From: Stercorarius parasiticus | Taxonomy: Eukaryota > Chordata > Aves > Charadriiformes > Stercorariidae | Length of the DNA stretch: 64,000 nt | Reading direction: 5' to 3' | Assembly (NCBI GenBank): GCA_013396915.1 | Contig: VWZL01000439.1 | Location: forward strand, 1,106 to 65,105 | Part shown: positions 38,781-53,700 of the stretch, piece after piece | How the letters are laid out: every line of letters starts with the position of its first letter | How positions within the stretch are numbered: the first letter of the stretch is position 1 | Notes under the pieces: model-generated | The model's database searches: none | Told to the model about the DNA's origin: nothing | Seen by the model: only the letters and a program-made list of their open reading frames with translations | Position numbers and translations under genes: made by a program

Positions 38781-41700
38781 TTATTCTTCTTCGCTTCCGT
38801 TTTCTGGTTCCAAATCAGAATCCCCATTGATTTCCTTTTCAACGGTCATGTCTTGTTCATCAGATTGCTCCTCTTTTTCTTCATCTTCATCCCAGTTTTC
38901 CTGGGGAAAAATAAACAGGAATGTTTGAACCTTTGACAGTGACACCATTTCTGTTACAAGGAAATGGGAGAAGATCCCATACAATTCTACTTACATCAGA
39001 GTCTTTATCTGCAATCATCTCATCATCTGAGCCTTCCTCCTCTGACGATTCTGCAGAGAAAAAACAATCCCTCAGTCTCGAGAGAAGACTTTAAAATGTC
39101 ATTGTGCAAACAAAGCCCAACCCCACATGCTGCTAAGTCTCTAAACTATGCGATTTCAGTTCCAAAACTAATTCTAGCTGAATATTTGGTTGATCAACAC
39201 GAATTAGAAACAAGTCACTTCCGTTACGATTATACAGTATGAAGCTGCAGTAGAAAAAAAGGCAAAATTGGAAGTGTACATGGACACACACTGACATCCA
39301 CTACCTTGACGTCCTGCTGACCCAAATGTAAAAGTGCCTTGACTGTATCTACCATAGCGGAAGGGCGGGAGGGAGGGCGGGAGGGAGGGTCAACCAACTA
39401 CAAAATGGTCACATCATTAACTACTGACTTTCCTGCCATGGACTTCCCAAAAAAACCCTCTTGCAGATTGTACACTAACAGATGAGCACAGGAATATGAT
39501 GAACAGCCATCAAATACTGTCTGTCACATGTATTCAGGAGCTAAGCTACACCTAGCATACAACACTTACCATCCTGATATACAAGCTTTGCAGTCCGATT
39601 AACCTCAGTTACATCCTGAACTGTTTCTGACGCTGCAACCTGAATGGAATTTGCAGATTCGCTTTAGATACAATCATATATTACAACCTTAAAAGTCAAC
39701 AAAACAATGTAAACGAAGTCTACATCAAGTTCAACATGCATTAATTCATTTATAGTAGTAGCTTAAGAAATGAACAAGTATGAAGGACGAAGTAAAATTT
39801 TAGAGGTGTCTGCTTGGAAGTGGCCCAGTACCTCCTATTTATTCCCCTTTAAAACTCTAGGGGTTAGCAGACACATTTGGCAGGAAAAAACGTATAACAC
39901 TTTCAGTGAGCACAGACTGACTAGATAGTCAATTAAGTGTACTGCTTTGAGCATTATCAGCCTAGCTGCACAGCAGCTGTGTTAAGTTCACGATGACAGG
40001 TCCCATCAGACATAATCACAACAGAAGGTTAAGTCCGCAAACAATACTTCTTCCACACATCCCATGTTATTTAGTTGGAACTCACCTGGGTGACAAGAAT
40101 GAAGAGTCTTCCATGAAGACGGGAAAGCTTTTGCAAAGTTTTTACTCTGCTCTCCATTAACTGGTATAGCATTCCCAGTTGAGGAATAAGGTCCGGCAAC
40201 TTGGGAGAAGAGAGAGATGAAGAAAAACAAAACTGTTGACCAACACATCACAAATGTCTTATTTTAAAATTTTTACATGACCTTTCTATGTTCGGGGCAA
40301 GTAATCCTTGCTCACATTATTCTAAACAGAAGGGAGAGATGAGGGTTCACAGCAACCACCTGCAGTCTGATTAATTAACATTTAGGCCATGTTTAGAAAC
40401 ACATCTACTTTCAAAACATGGCAATTCTCATACTACTTTTCCTTTCCACAGCCACTGCCATAAGCAGGTGTTGAAGCACTATTCCAAAAGCTGTTTGAAT
40501 GGGAACTGAATATACACCAGTGTACGGATGCAGCATCAGCAAGATGTGCAAGTTTTGACACACAGCAATCCTGCAGTAAATGGAAGAAAGGACTAACAGT
40601 GCCAAAATGCCTTTTTCTTACCTGAGCAAGAGTGATTTATCCATCACTTTTAAGACAAGGCTGGACTTCAATCCATAAGCTATGACATTACTTACTACCC
40701 TGCCAACTTTGGCCCACCTTTACCCATAAATCTAGCCATGCCCAAGATAGGCTCAAGATAAGCATTACAACAGCAAGGCAAATACAGTTCTATAGGATAC
40801 AGCGACACAGGCAAGATTACTCTTTGACAGGAGCTTTGTTCTGTAACTCTCACAGCGATGACCTAACTTATCTTGCTTTGACTTCAGGATGACTATAATT
40901 ATGTCGTGAGTGGCTAAGACAAACAATTTATAACCAGTGTGCAGCAATTCATCAAAAGTGGCAGAAGTATAGCCCTCTGTACATTGATTTGGGCACTGTC
41001 ACATGTGGAGAGCAGGAGACTGATTCCTGAAGGAGGAACATACTTATGTGTAAGCATTTAAATCTAGTTTTAGTTATGTGCCTTAGCATTAATGTAAAAT
41101 ACTTACGGTGGAAAGGTAGGATGCATGTAGAGTAAAAACAGACTTCAGCCATCGAACCATTAGTGAGGCACTGGAAAAGAAAAATAAATTATATCAGAGA
41201 TACTGGCTGAGAAACACCCATTTCACATTCTAGATTCTAAACAATTGTATAGAAAGCGCTCCTCTTTCATTACATAAAAAGATAAATGCAGATGGAAATA
41301 TAACAATTTGGCTACCCAGATGAGATAGCTATGCGATTTAGTTGTTAGGAAAAGAACAGACATTTAAGTGAGGGATTAAACTAGACATGTCCAGAGTCTG
41401 TTTCTGCCATCTTTTATGGGAGGTTTCAATGACTAAAAGACGAAAGCATGCTACTTCTTTCTCCACTTACAGTGAGGGAATTTTTATTAAAAAAAAACAA
41501 AACAAAACAAACAACAGAATTAAGGACAGCTAGTCTCAGCAATGCTATCCTTATAGCAATATAACAAGACTGGGGGAGCGGGGCAGGGGGGGAGAGAAGG
41601 GAAGCACACAGGGGCAGGAAGAGATGGTTTTGTTATTAATTAGACACAACACCAGAAGATGTCTAAATATATTTGATAATTAAACTAAAAAAGCTATACA

Positions 41701-44700
41701 TCTGATAGTTATTTTATTTCACATAATGATCAGGTCTGCAGGGTCAATATTCTGGGACTTCAGATACTTTTCTCAGGGTTATATGCGTATTTCGGGTACC
41801 CTTTCCCCTTTTTCATTTCACTTCAGCCATCCTGGCAAAGCACTATCTTAATAAAAGCTCCTCTTTGCACCCACAATGAGGTGAGAATTTTTACCTCAAG
41901 ATACTGCACTGTAATTACAGTTATTTTATTATGGAAATTAATCACATAAATGGAGTGAGGGACCACAACACACACACTAGAAAAGTTTCAAGTGAATTAA
42001 ACTGTAGTTGAGTTGTCTCTTACCTGTATGGGTTGCCCTGCAATCTCTTCGTAAGCTAAAAGGACAAAAATAGTCAGCAGTAAGTAACAAACACATAATG
42101 ACTTTTAAAACCCAACACTGCACCCATGTGATAGTCCCAATATTGGGGCCGAAAGATCTCCAGGCATTTGAAGTTCGCTAGGATTAACAATTGCCAGGCT
42201 CCAGAATATTACGTTGCTGGCTTTACCATCCTATATGCAGGCTGTTAAACTCAGCTTCTGCAAGTTCATTATTATAATAAAACTGGAACTCTTAACAGGC
42301 AGTGTATCCAGAGAAACTTAAAGCTGGCAGGAATAAGGAGAAGGAGATCCCTTTGTTTATATGTCTCTGTGTATCTGCTTAGTAGAGCAAGCTGTTACAA
42401 GGTAGACATGTCGGGGAAACAAGTGAAGGGAGCATCAGGCAAAGACTACTTCACAGAACAAATCTCAAGCTGTGGAGAGGACAGTTACATGAAGGTCTCT
42501 CCATCCACTGACATTATATAGTCAAACACTTGCACTTAGATTCTCTGACAAAGGTTCTAGAGAAGAAAAGCTGCATCTCATTAACATAAGTTTAAGAAGG
42601 TGTCATAACACGTGCTTAAAGGAAGTCTAACCATTCAAAACCAGGCCATCTGCATAATTCAGTTAAGATTAGTACCACAAGAAAAAATGAAATCTTACTT
42701 GTGGCACATTCAAATACAAGAGAAATCTAACCACTAACTTACGTTACAGAATGTCATTCACATAACGAGAGCAACTAATTGATGTTCAGTTTGAACCAAG
42801 TAATGTCTAGATAACGCTAATCACTAGAATATTTCTGTCCAAATTGAGATTTTATTTAATATTGCTGCTTATTCAAGCAGTTCAGAAGCGAAATCCCTTT
42901 TAAAATTATAACTAAGTGATGTCACCAAGCTTAAATATAGCAATGGGGCTTCTGAGCTATCTTCAAAAGAGGAAAGAAATTGCCCCTCAATTTCCAAGTG
43001 CTATCTAAACTTACTGCTCTAAGTACGTATTCTATTTTTCTTTTGCATGAGTATGTAGGATATTTACGCACATAAAACTTGCTCTGGCTAGCACTGCTAT
43101 TTTCATGTTCCAAATTATTATCCATTTTAATAGTTTAAAAGAAGCTGTAGTGGTAACTGTTTGCCATGGATTAAACAAGCTTTAGCTTAACTGCTTCCTT
43201 TTCTTTTTCCCACATAATCATTTAAGATAATATTACATGATCTAATGCTCTTCCTGGCTTTGACAGTGGCAGTTTGTTCTTTGGTTAAGCTTCAGCTAGA
43301 GAAGATAAGAGCGTAAATTAAGAACAATTTCTGTCATGTAAAACTACCAAACGAATTTCATTGGTAAAAATAGAGACATATCTTGGATATTCCCCAGCTA
43401 GAAGGCAAATCAAACATGGCTTGTATGACAGTACAAGAAATGCAGTCTTTCCTACCTCATGCAGCAGTGGAATGACAGCATGTATAGGCATTCTGGCTAC
43501 TGTGTTCTTTATTACGTTTTCCTTTCTTGTGTTAAGCACTCTCTGTTAAAATGGCAAAAACATGATCAGAGAATCGTACAGTTTTAACACGTGTATAAGC
43601 AATGAGCACAACCAAAAATTCCTTGCTTTATATCTCTTTTTCTACTCCACTATTTTTGTATGCTGAGGATAAGTAAGAGAAGATTTACTATGAAAAGGAG
43701 TTCCATCTTTCAAGTCAGCTACAATTAACAAAATAAGACAACTGATTAACCCACCTAAAACAATCTAGCATTGCCTCTAACCCACCCACCCCATGTTAGA
43801 AACAAAGCCTCACAGGCACATTAAAATTTCCCTTGCTATTTTCTGTGCTTGTCTTCAGTAAATAAATGCCTTTCACCAGTATCTGTGACAAGTAATTTCT
43901 ATTCAGCATCAAATTCTGAAGATTTCGTCTTCCTGCTCCAGAACTATTATTTCCTCCTAGTGCAACAGTATGCTTTTCAAGTGGAACTGTCGTCATCAAT
44001 GCATTTTTCAAACAGTATCTACTTGGAAACCATACACTCAGGAGACTAAGCATAGATAATGCTCCAGCTCAAGCTAAAGGGAAGATGGCTGCATTAGCAA
44101 CATTGCTTGTAAAACATCTGAACTGTCACATAACAAATTTATCATAAACAGAAGCGCCTCAAAGTTCACGACTCCAAAAGCAAGGCAGATAACAAAACAG
44201 TAATACCACTACTATCATTTGTAATACCACTGCCTTGAGCAGCAAATCAGCAAAAAGCAGCTGGGAGGAACAGCAGGTTCTTGACTGTTCAGCCTCCCCG
44301 GCTTTCAGGAAGGCTCCCCACAAGTCTCAGTGAGCAGATTAAACAACACACAATGATCTTGTAACACTTACATTTAAGATTTCTGCATCGTTGCTTTCCA
44401 AGCCCTGAACCAAAAGTACCGCAAAGCTATCTGTTTGTGGAAGGCCACCTGGAGTTTTTACTTTGCTCACATCAATATCCAATGCCTCCAGGCGCTCTTC
44501 AATGCTTTCCTGCAGATGGTAAACAAGGACAGTGCTGTTTCAGTGCAGTTTCTCAGAAACATCAGCTGAAAGCAAAGTACCTAACCTACAGCACTCCCTC
44601 TGATTCTGCTGGAAAATAACATAAGTTTTGCAAATTCTTTAAAACATACTGACAGAATAGCCTGAGAAAAGTAGAGAAGATGAAGTTTTGACTGAAAAGC

Positions 44701-47700
44701 AGTAATATACCTTAGCACAGAGAGACAGACACAAGCTTGTGACAAAGTTCTGCAGGCACATGGCAAAACCATGGGCAAGGCACACAGGGTTTGAATGAGG
44801 AAAAGGTTTTGAGCAGAGGGAATTCTCTTTCATACAAAAAGATGGTATCATTAACCTTGCTTCCACACCAAGCAAAGCAAGTTCAAGTTCACCTAAAGAA
44901 GTTACAACAATGATTTATTATTGTAGTTTCTCCGTTACTGCTGTGTTTGAAAGAGGAAGCACTTTACCTCTGTCTCTCCTGGTTTCCTCTTGTTTTTCTT
45001 TTTCTCCTTTCCTGAGGATGGAGTTTTGACAGCTGTACTATGTCCTGGAACACCAGGCACTAGAACTTTGGTGTCCGAGTTCACTACAGGCGTCTTTACC
45101 TAGTAGACAGAGATAACCATGTTTGCATTAATTGCTTTTATCTTGAGCTTTCTTCCAATTTAGAATACTGGTTTTATTCCAAGACATTCACATACACAGT
45201 AAAACCAATCTGCCACAACCCATTTTCTTGACAAAAACATTAGGAAAATCCTACGTTTTCAAAAGCAAATAATCTCAAGCAACAGTCAGCTAGTTTTTGT
45301 AACTAAAGTAATGATGTCTTTGAAATCACCTGTGAATCATTTTTCTTACAAGCTTGTTCCATAACACTCATCAAGCTAAGTGTCTGTATCCAACAACAAA
45401 TACTTGGATGTTTGCTAGCAATAGATACCATGTGTACTAATAGTCAGGCCCATAAACCACTCGGCAGATTAATTCAGCTTCCACTGGAAGGTAAGAACTG
45501 ATCACGAACAGCAGCACAATGTAACAGTAAAAGGTAGTTACTATTCACTTCAATATCACAGATTTTCTTCTAGGGATTGCTCAGACGCAGAACTCAGTAG
45601 TCTGAATTTGACTATGATCACAACGACAAACAGAGCAACATTAGGTTATACCAAATGAACTCTGGTATCCATCTTCAATAAACAGAAAGGAGACTGAATT
45701 TTAAAGGTAATATATTTAATAACCAAGGGCTCCCCTGACCCACAGAGGATGTAAGGGAGTATGCTACTTCCAGGTTATCAAGAATGCTACCTGCTAGTTA
45801 CAGAACACTTCTTTAACCACAGCGCTTCTGTGTGGGCCTTTTTCTGAAGTACCTGCCCAAATTACTTGTGGGAGCCCTGCTGGGTGCCCACTGAAGTGAT
45901 ACAAATATAATTTACTACAGTGAGGAAAGCAACTTCCACGTTCTGTGTTTAAAACTAAATAAAAAAAATTGATTTTGTGGCTCAAGAATTCTACCATAGA
46001 AGAGCAATGGTGTTAAAATACTACCCCCTTTGCTCACCACACTAATCACTGACCTTCTCCCCACAAGGCATGCTCAGACAGCCAAGAGAAATTCGTCTTC
46101 ACTGGAATTCAGTAAAAAGCGAAACCAAGATGGGTATCATCACTGCATGCCAGGGAGTTCCTATACCTCTCACTGCATTTCAGCTCTGCCACAGACCAGC
46201 TCCAGGACTGAGGAATCAGCACAAAACCCCGCCTGGCTGCTGGTGCACCAGATCCGTTAGGTAACTTGAAGGTTAGAAAAACAGCAGAAAGAAAACTTGT
46301 CTGCTCACTTCACTGATACTTCAAGCGTTTCCGATCTTCAAGGCCTTGAATAATATGCTCACTGATTAAGAACTTCACGGCCTGTCTCTAAACCCCGAGG
46401 GGATCCTGCATGAGAGAAAACAGTGGCAAGTGGCCTCAGTGGACACTGCTGCCACCTAAGTGTCAAGCTCCCGTTCCCAAGTGCCATATCCCTGTGAGCA
46501 GGAACATGTGAGAGCCACCTTGAGAAAGAGCCAAATGGACATGCCCTTTAGGGCTCCATTACATTTTAGACTGTAATGCAAAGTCATCCCAACCTCACCC
46601 CAAACCATCAGGGTCAAAGAGGCTGTACAAACTGACAGACTCTAGGGAAAGGACTGATCTCAAGCAGAAAAGAAAACATCAGCCAGTCCTGTCTATCAAG
46701 CAGACCTACTGAGAACAGGACGTTCTATGAGCTACAGGAGGGTAACTGTGTGTGAGAGCATACCAGGACACACAGCAGCCACGAAGCACACTATACCCAC
46801 ACACACCTGAGTGCTATGGACATCTGTAGCTACCACTGCAGCCCTGAGCAGGTCCAGCCCCAAATCCAACCTTATTTTAGAAGGGAGCAGTGAATTCTAC
46901 CATTTCCAAAGTAAAACAGGAGGAGCAACAAAAATCGCATTTCACGCAAAGCTCACCTTTGTTACAGCAACATCTGTTCTAAGTGACAACGCTTTCTGGA
47001 CGTCCCTTATCAGACATATGTGGGATTCAGAGGTGTTCAAAGCCTAGAAGGACAGGAACAAAAACCAGTTAATATGTTTGAGATTGACCCCTGTGATTCA
47101 TTATGCTACTGAAAGATGAGAACAAATAGCAGAGGTATAAAGTAGAATGAACTTTTTTTCCACTCTAGAACAGCAGCTGCTTTGCACATCTGCCTTGTGT
47201 TACCGGATCTCTATGCTCTCCAAAGAAGCTCACAAAGGTAAACCGAAACAATATTAAAACCAGTTTCAATGACCTAACTCAGTAATAGCCGAAATGGCAA
47301 AAAACAGCCAGCAATGTCAAGCTGTATTTTTAATTGAAAGAATGGAAGAATACAAATCGCCTTTCAAACAGCTCAGGGGCAACAGTCACAGCTCTCAGAA
47401 AAGGAGGAAGGAATAAGCTTTGTCCTCCAACTAAGAGCAGTATGCAATCCATACTACAAAATGTAAAACCTCTCCACTAAGTTTTACATACCACTTTCTC
47501 TATGATGGGCTGCAAGAGGTTTCCATACACAAGCAGCAGAGACTGTTTGTCTGAGCAAAACGCAGCAGCTAGAATAGGGACTGGTTTTGGTGTGGAGTCC
47601 CCATCATTTCCAGGCGTTGCTATCTGGATAGTACAGTTTGATGTTAAGGGTTTTTTGCAATAACTGAAAAAAAAAAGGAATGAAAAAATTCCAAGAGTTT

Positions 47701-50700
47701 TAGCTTAAACGCTTCATATCTTGCACAACTAAGCACCTTTCATTAGCAGGTCATCAGCAAACTCAGCCAGTTTACACCTTTTACTAAGGTAAAGATGAGG
47801 TACAGAGACACAAAATCTTGGCCAAAGCAATACTTAATACCAAAGTGCAGCACAGCCCCCAATAAGGTCTCCAAAAATGCGTCTAGTAACCCAAGACAAA
47901 GAACCAACTGGAACCTGGTTTGTGAACAGATGCAAGAGCTTAAAGGCAGCAGCATGACAAGACTGAACTCTGCCTTACAGCAACCCCAGACCGTTCCCAA
48001 AGAGACCCTCAGGATGAATACTAACTTACCCATTTAAGATATGTTCAAATAAACGCAACTGCCCATCTCTGCACACAACTGCTAACTTCACGGGCTGAAA
48101 GAAGGCACAGTAGAAGATTTTAATTAGATCAAAGGACAAACCTCCCATAAGTACAGGACATCAAGAGACAGTTGCATGGCTACGACTTGACTTTTTCCAG
48201 TAACTAAACACATTAAAGAGATAACTAAACCAGTAAGGAAGATCAAAGACACTAACATCTCAGGAACATTTAGTACAATTATTAGGAGACAAAAAGACTG
48301 TACTTTACTATATCGCTACTGATATATCCAAATTTGAACAGTTTGCACAGTAGCAGACATATGTCATCATAAGCAGCAAAGTTCCAAAAATATGGTACCC
48401 AACCTGTCTAGAGACACAGGTCTACAAAGGCGCCAACCTTGTAAATATGCTTAGAGGAAAGAAACTGAGATGAACACCCTGAGCAATTAAATGACAGGTG
48501 TACATTACAGAATACTCTAAACTCAAATACACACAGTAAGAGGGCACAACAGGAAACATTAGAAAATATAGCGTGAAACATTGTTTTTAGAAAAGGAATC
48601 TGAAGGCAGCAGGAGAAAGATATTTTAAATAATTACTGAAACCATTTGTGAGCATGTTCCACATGCAGACGTTTTTCAAAAGACAACTACTTTGAAAGAC
48701 TTGTACTTGCTGAAATTGAGAGACTTGGGAGAACGCACCCTGCTACTGTAACTCATTAGAGGCTGGCTAATTCACAATGCAATTACACTGCCAGAGCTAC
48801 TTGACATCAGAAAAAATAAGATTTTTTTTTGTGTGGTTTTTTACTGACAAGTTCTAACAACAATTTTGATTGCTAAACTTGTTCTGAATAGGAAACAACT
48901 GACATTTCCGCCATCACAAGCAAAATTTCTGAAGAAAACACTGAATTTGCACTTAGTAGCTTTGAAAATTAGTATTTCAAACTATCAGCTTTATAAATGC
49001 ACCTGTAATATCCTTACACCCATGAATTGGCAGTCAGATCTGATCTCTGCATAACAGAGCTCAAATACAAACCAAGCTTCTTTCTTTACACCCTTACAAG
49101 GAAATTGATGTGACAACTGACAATTGTTGAACATGTTTGCTTACAAACTATTGCTCCTACCTCTTCTTTGACTTCTGATACAGTCAGGTCAATAAAAGTT
49201 GGTTCATCTGTTACTGTGAAAGACATCACAGCATTCTTTTCTTTCCTATCTGACCTGATCTGCCTGGAAGAGACAAACAGCACACGTTATTTACCATAGC
49301 ACCAACAGCACCCTCTGCATCTGAAAAACATTTTAAAGCCTATAAATCACCAGTGACTGTGGTAGTATCTGCTCCACCCAAACCCACTCATGCTGTTAAT
49401 TTCAGCTTTCACCTAGAAAGTGTTCTAAATTCCAAGTGCAAAGTAACTCCCAAGTGAAATTTAACAAGAAAGCAGCATAAACCTTACAGTAAGTACAAAG
49501 AACAAGGAAGCCTATGTTCTTGGCATACACTAGCAATTCAAATGGCAACTGGAAGGATGCTCAGACACAGCCAAGGAAATTCACACCTTCATTCAACAAT
49601 CAGTGAGTTGAAACCACTATTTAAGAGATCATCACTGCATTTCTCCAGAGTGCCCCTTCTGCTTAACCTTCTGTTTAATCACAGAACGTGTTGAACCTAT
49701 CCTCAATACAGATCATAATCAAAGTTACAAATTATGAAAAGCTTACATACCATACACTCAGTAATCGGTCATGTATAGCTCCAGACAAGAAATAAAGCCC
49801 TGTAATTCCATCAAAGGGCTTATTTTCATTCATAGGTTTCACTGTGGTAAACATCAATGATGACACTGATGTAGCATGGCCTGTGAAATGCTAAGAGGAA
49901 AAAAAAGAATCTTTCAGTGATTGCCATAAGCAGTCATATGGCAAAAATTAAAACATTAGTTAGCAAAGTTTATGAAAGATTCAAGTGTAACTAAGGACAT
50001 TTCAGTATTTTTTTTACTGGTGATCAGCTTCCTTGCATTTCTGTATTTCAAGGAAACTTCTTCTTACCCTCCAGATATTTATCAGAATTTTTAAAGTTAA
50101 ACAGAGAATCAAAGACAAATTCACTAGGACTAAGTTCATACAAAAGAAATCACATCCACCTGCTGGCTACTGTCAAGAGACTAGCTGCATCCTATCAGCT
50201 AGGAGACAAGAGAATATGGCTGCATTCATGGAACAGCTAAAACATGGTAATTTGCTCATGTTTGAGCTCTGCTCAGGAAACAACAAGGGGTTTGCTCCTA
50301 TGCCTCCCAACTGTTCCAACCACAAAACTGATAATGCCACCAGTTACATGAAGTTTAGCAAAGAAACCTAAAGGCTTCAAGGAGGGACTCATGTTAAGAG
50401 TCAGGGAGCTCACATGCAAACCCATGCAAGCAGTAACTAGCACTATGGTGAACTGAGCTCTGCTGCTAGAAGGGTATCAGAAAGGAACCCACTGAAAAAG
50501 AATAGCATCCATCTTTCTGCTACAGGCTTGAGAAAGGGTGCTGGTAGCATGCTCAGACACAGCCAAGGAATTTAATGTCCTCATTCAACTCTCAGCAAGT
50601 TGAAACCACACTTGAGAGTATCATCACAGCAACAGCTTCCAGCAATCCCAAAACTGTCTCCTCATACTCTGTGAAATTTTCAGATGTCCTATCAGGAGAC

Positions 50701-53700
50701 ACTAGATACGTAATGTCACCAATCAAGAACGATATTTTTTTGCATTTAGTTTAACAAAGTTACTTACTCTGTAGACTTCTTTGGTCTCCAGGTCCCACAG
50801 TTTTATAGTTCTACCGGCTGACAGCAGCATTTTCCCATCTGGACTTATGCATAGAGAGGTAACACTGCTATTGTCACCTTTCCACTTGCTAGAATTTGGA
50901 TGGAGGGTTTTTGTCCAAAGGGAGAAAGATTGAGAAATAGGAAAAACAGTATTCATTAGCATAATCTCAAAATGCACATCAACCATGCTGGAAAATTTAA
51001 GGCAAACATTATTAAAAAAAAATAATAATTTAAATAGTCGAAGATGAGGCCAAAGCTATCCTATTTCTGCTCCTCTCCTTCAAATTAGCTTACACAAAAA
51101 TACAGCAACTCAAAAATGCGAAGCTATTTAATACTGAACTGTTGACTTTTTTTTTTAATATTTGCTTATTCTGTTCTGAATTCCTCTCTCCAATTTCTTT
51201 GCTACTCAAAATAGGGTAAGAGGAGCCATACCATTTCAAGACTTCTCTTTGCACCATAATCCAAAAAGCTTATACCAACCCATTCAGAAAGGCCTTCTCA
51301 ACACTAAAATTAGGAGTTTCAAGGCCCATTCAGTTCCTCGCCTTCCTCCCAAGTCTGTCAACAATAATATGGTTCAAAAGCACTATTTAAAAAAAAAAAA
51401 AAAAGAAGATGCTGTCATGAAAAGCTTGCACCTGCTTTGAAGGAGTCTGAGTACTACATGTTCCTCGCAGGACAAAATTGCAAGGAAAGCATTAACACAA
51501 ACCCTTTACAGTTAGGAAGTACCCTGCAACCCATCACATTTTGTCTGTAAACAGCTGCTCTGGAAATACTTCCAAATAACTTTCACATGCCCAAGCAGCC
51601 AGCGCCTCTCCTGTCTTCCAGAACTGAGCTCATTTACTCCATCACTTTTGATTAGATTTCATAGAAACCGAAAGTTTTACTGCCTACAAACTTGACAAAC
51701 AACATTATACCTTAAGGAGAGTATGACAAGATTTTGTACTCTCTTCCAAAGAAAAGGTCAGAACTAAGAATTTCAAACCATTTAATAACGTAAACCCAAT
51801 AAGGTATTTTTAAATGTACTAAATAGACCAATCTAAACCAGATTGCCAAGTATAAAACACGGCAAAAATCCATTAGTTTTTACTTTGGATACTCTTTATA
51901 TAATTTTACAGGAAAGAGAGGACATCATGAAACCAGAAGCTGCATAAGGAGATGTACATAAATACTCTGAATACTCAGAGGCATTAAGACATGAAAAAGC
52001 TACCACTAGAGAAACAAGATGTCACCTAGAATGTTTTAGACTACCTCTCTCCAACACCTTGTCTTGCCTCTTCCAAAAATCTCTCTTCCCCAACAGCTTG
52101 TCCCTCTGCCAGAGGTTTCAATGTGTGCTCCACAGACCTCCTGAAGCAGTTCTATGGACTACTTCTACAGTAATTGAGAAAGTCAAGCCTAAAGCCACGT
52201 AATTTCAATTCCCTATCTAGCAGTCAATTCTGTATCTAGCAGTCCACACCTCTATAAGAAAACGTCTAGAAGCCTGCAAATCAAAAGAAGCTGAATGCTA
52301 CTTCTCTACCCCAGGAGCAACTGTCCTGAATTCTCTGTGGGATTTGAAAAGATTCATTTTTAGGTCCTGACAAATGCGAAAGAACGCAGGAAATCTCACA
52401 TGTACATGAGCAATGATTTTTGATAATTTCTTCCTCCTTAATCTCATCAATTTAGGGAAAATTTTAGAGAATTGTTTTCTTCTGTTCTTTCCAATTTCAC
52501 TTACCCTAGGTATGACTCATAATATGACCAGAGAAATTTCAGGTAAAAAGCATGATATTACATTGCTGGTGTACTTTCAATGTATATACACTCCAGGAAT
52601 TACTTTTTGTTGCCATCTTTAAAATCAAAGAATACAATGCCTCTAATCACCTTTTATAAACACAGCTCCACAAAGAGCGGCAGTATGGAATAGGGGCAGA
52701 GGTAAACACCCAAGATGAAGCATGACAGGAAAAATTCTCACATTTCCTGAGAAAGCAGCATGACTGGGACCCATTTCAAGTACTTGCACATGAACACACA
52801 CACTGTGGGATACAAACTGGGTGAATTAGATGTCCATAGGCAACTTCAGAGTTTTGATCTCACTGGGATCACAGAAAAACAGTGGCAGAGCTTGCAAGAA
52901 AGGAGTGCCGCAATAAACAGACCTTTAGGAAGGCACTTCAGCAAGGACATGACAGGAAGGCAAAAAGGAGAGATGTTTCTCCACACAAAAGGGTAGCAGA
53001 ATGCTTGGAGCTTTCCTCTGAAACAGGCAAAGGGCCAGCGGAGAACTTACACGTGTATGAGAAGAGACCAACAAGGCTGATGTGGTGGGCATCTGCTACA
53101 CATTGTCCGATTAAAAAAGAAACAGATAAATCTTCATAATCCCATGCTGTGGTTCTTCTAAGGGGCTTTAACCACCCCAGCAACTGCTGGAAGGGCAGCA
53201 CAGGAGGGCACAAGCAGTCCCTGAGATTGCTCTCAAGAGCTGAAGACCTTTTCTTGACCCAAGTGATTTAGAACCATACTATGAAAGGTGCTTTACTAGA
53301 TCAGGTNNNNCAGGTACTCAAAAAAAAAAAAAAAGGAAGAACTGGTCTGGGATGTGATGGTTGATGACAACCTCCAGCTACAGCAACCACAAAACAACAG
53401 GATTTAAGACCCTAAGAAAAACGAGCAATGTAAACAGCAGAACTGCAACCCAGGACTTCAAAAGAGTAGAGTGAAACTTATTCAGAGGGAATGGAATGGT
53501 CCATTCTGAAGAGCAGAAAATCACCAGTTATTGCAGAAGGCTGGCTTGGCCAAGTGGGTAACTCCTGACTCAACAACAACAACAACAAAAACATAAAAAA
53601 GAAGTATAGAGAACATGAAAGTGGAGATGGTTACAGAGGAATACAAAAATACTGTCCAGGCATGCAGGGACAGAATTACCCAAAGCTTAACTGGTGTTCA

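Noticed and set aside
40884..40960. TTGATGA ... CTGA pair in WDR43 intron 14
   Set aside because: The C box lacks the leading purine, terminal pairing is poor and no rRNA guide was recognised.
48295..48380. ATGATGA C-box match in WDR43 intron 6
   Set aside because: The nearest CTGA is more than 100 nt away and the ends do not pair.
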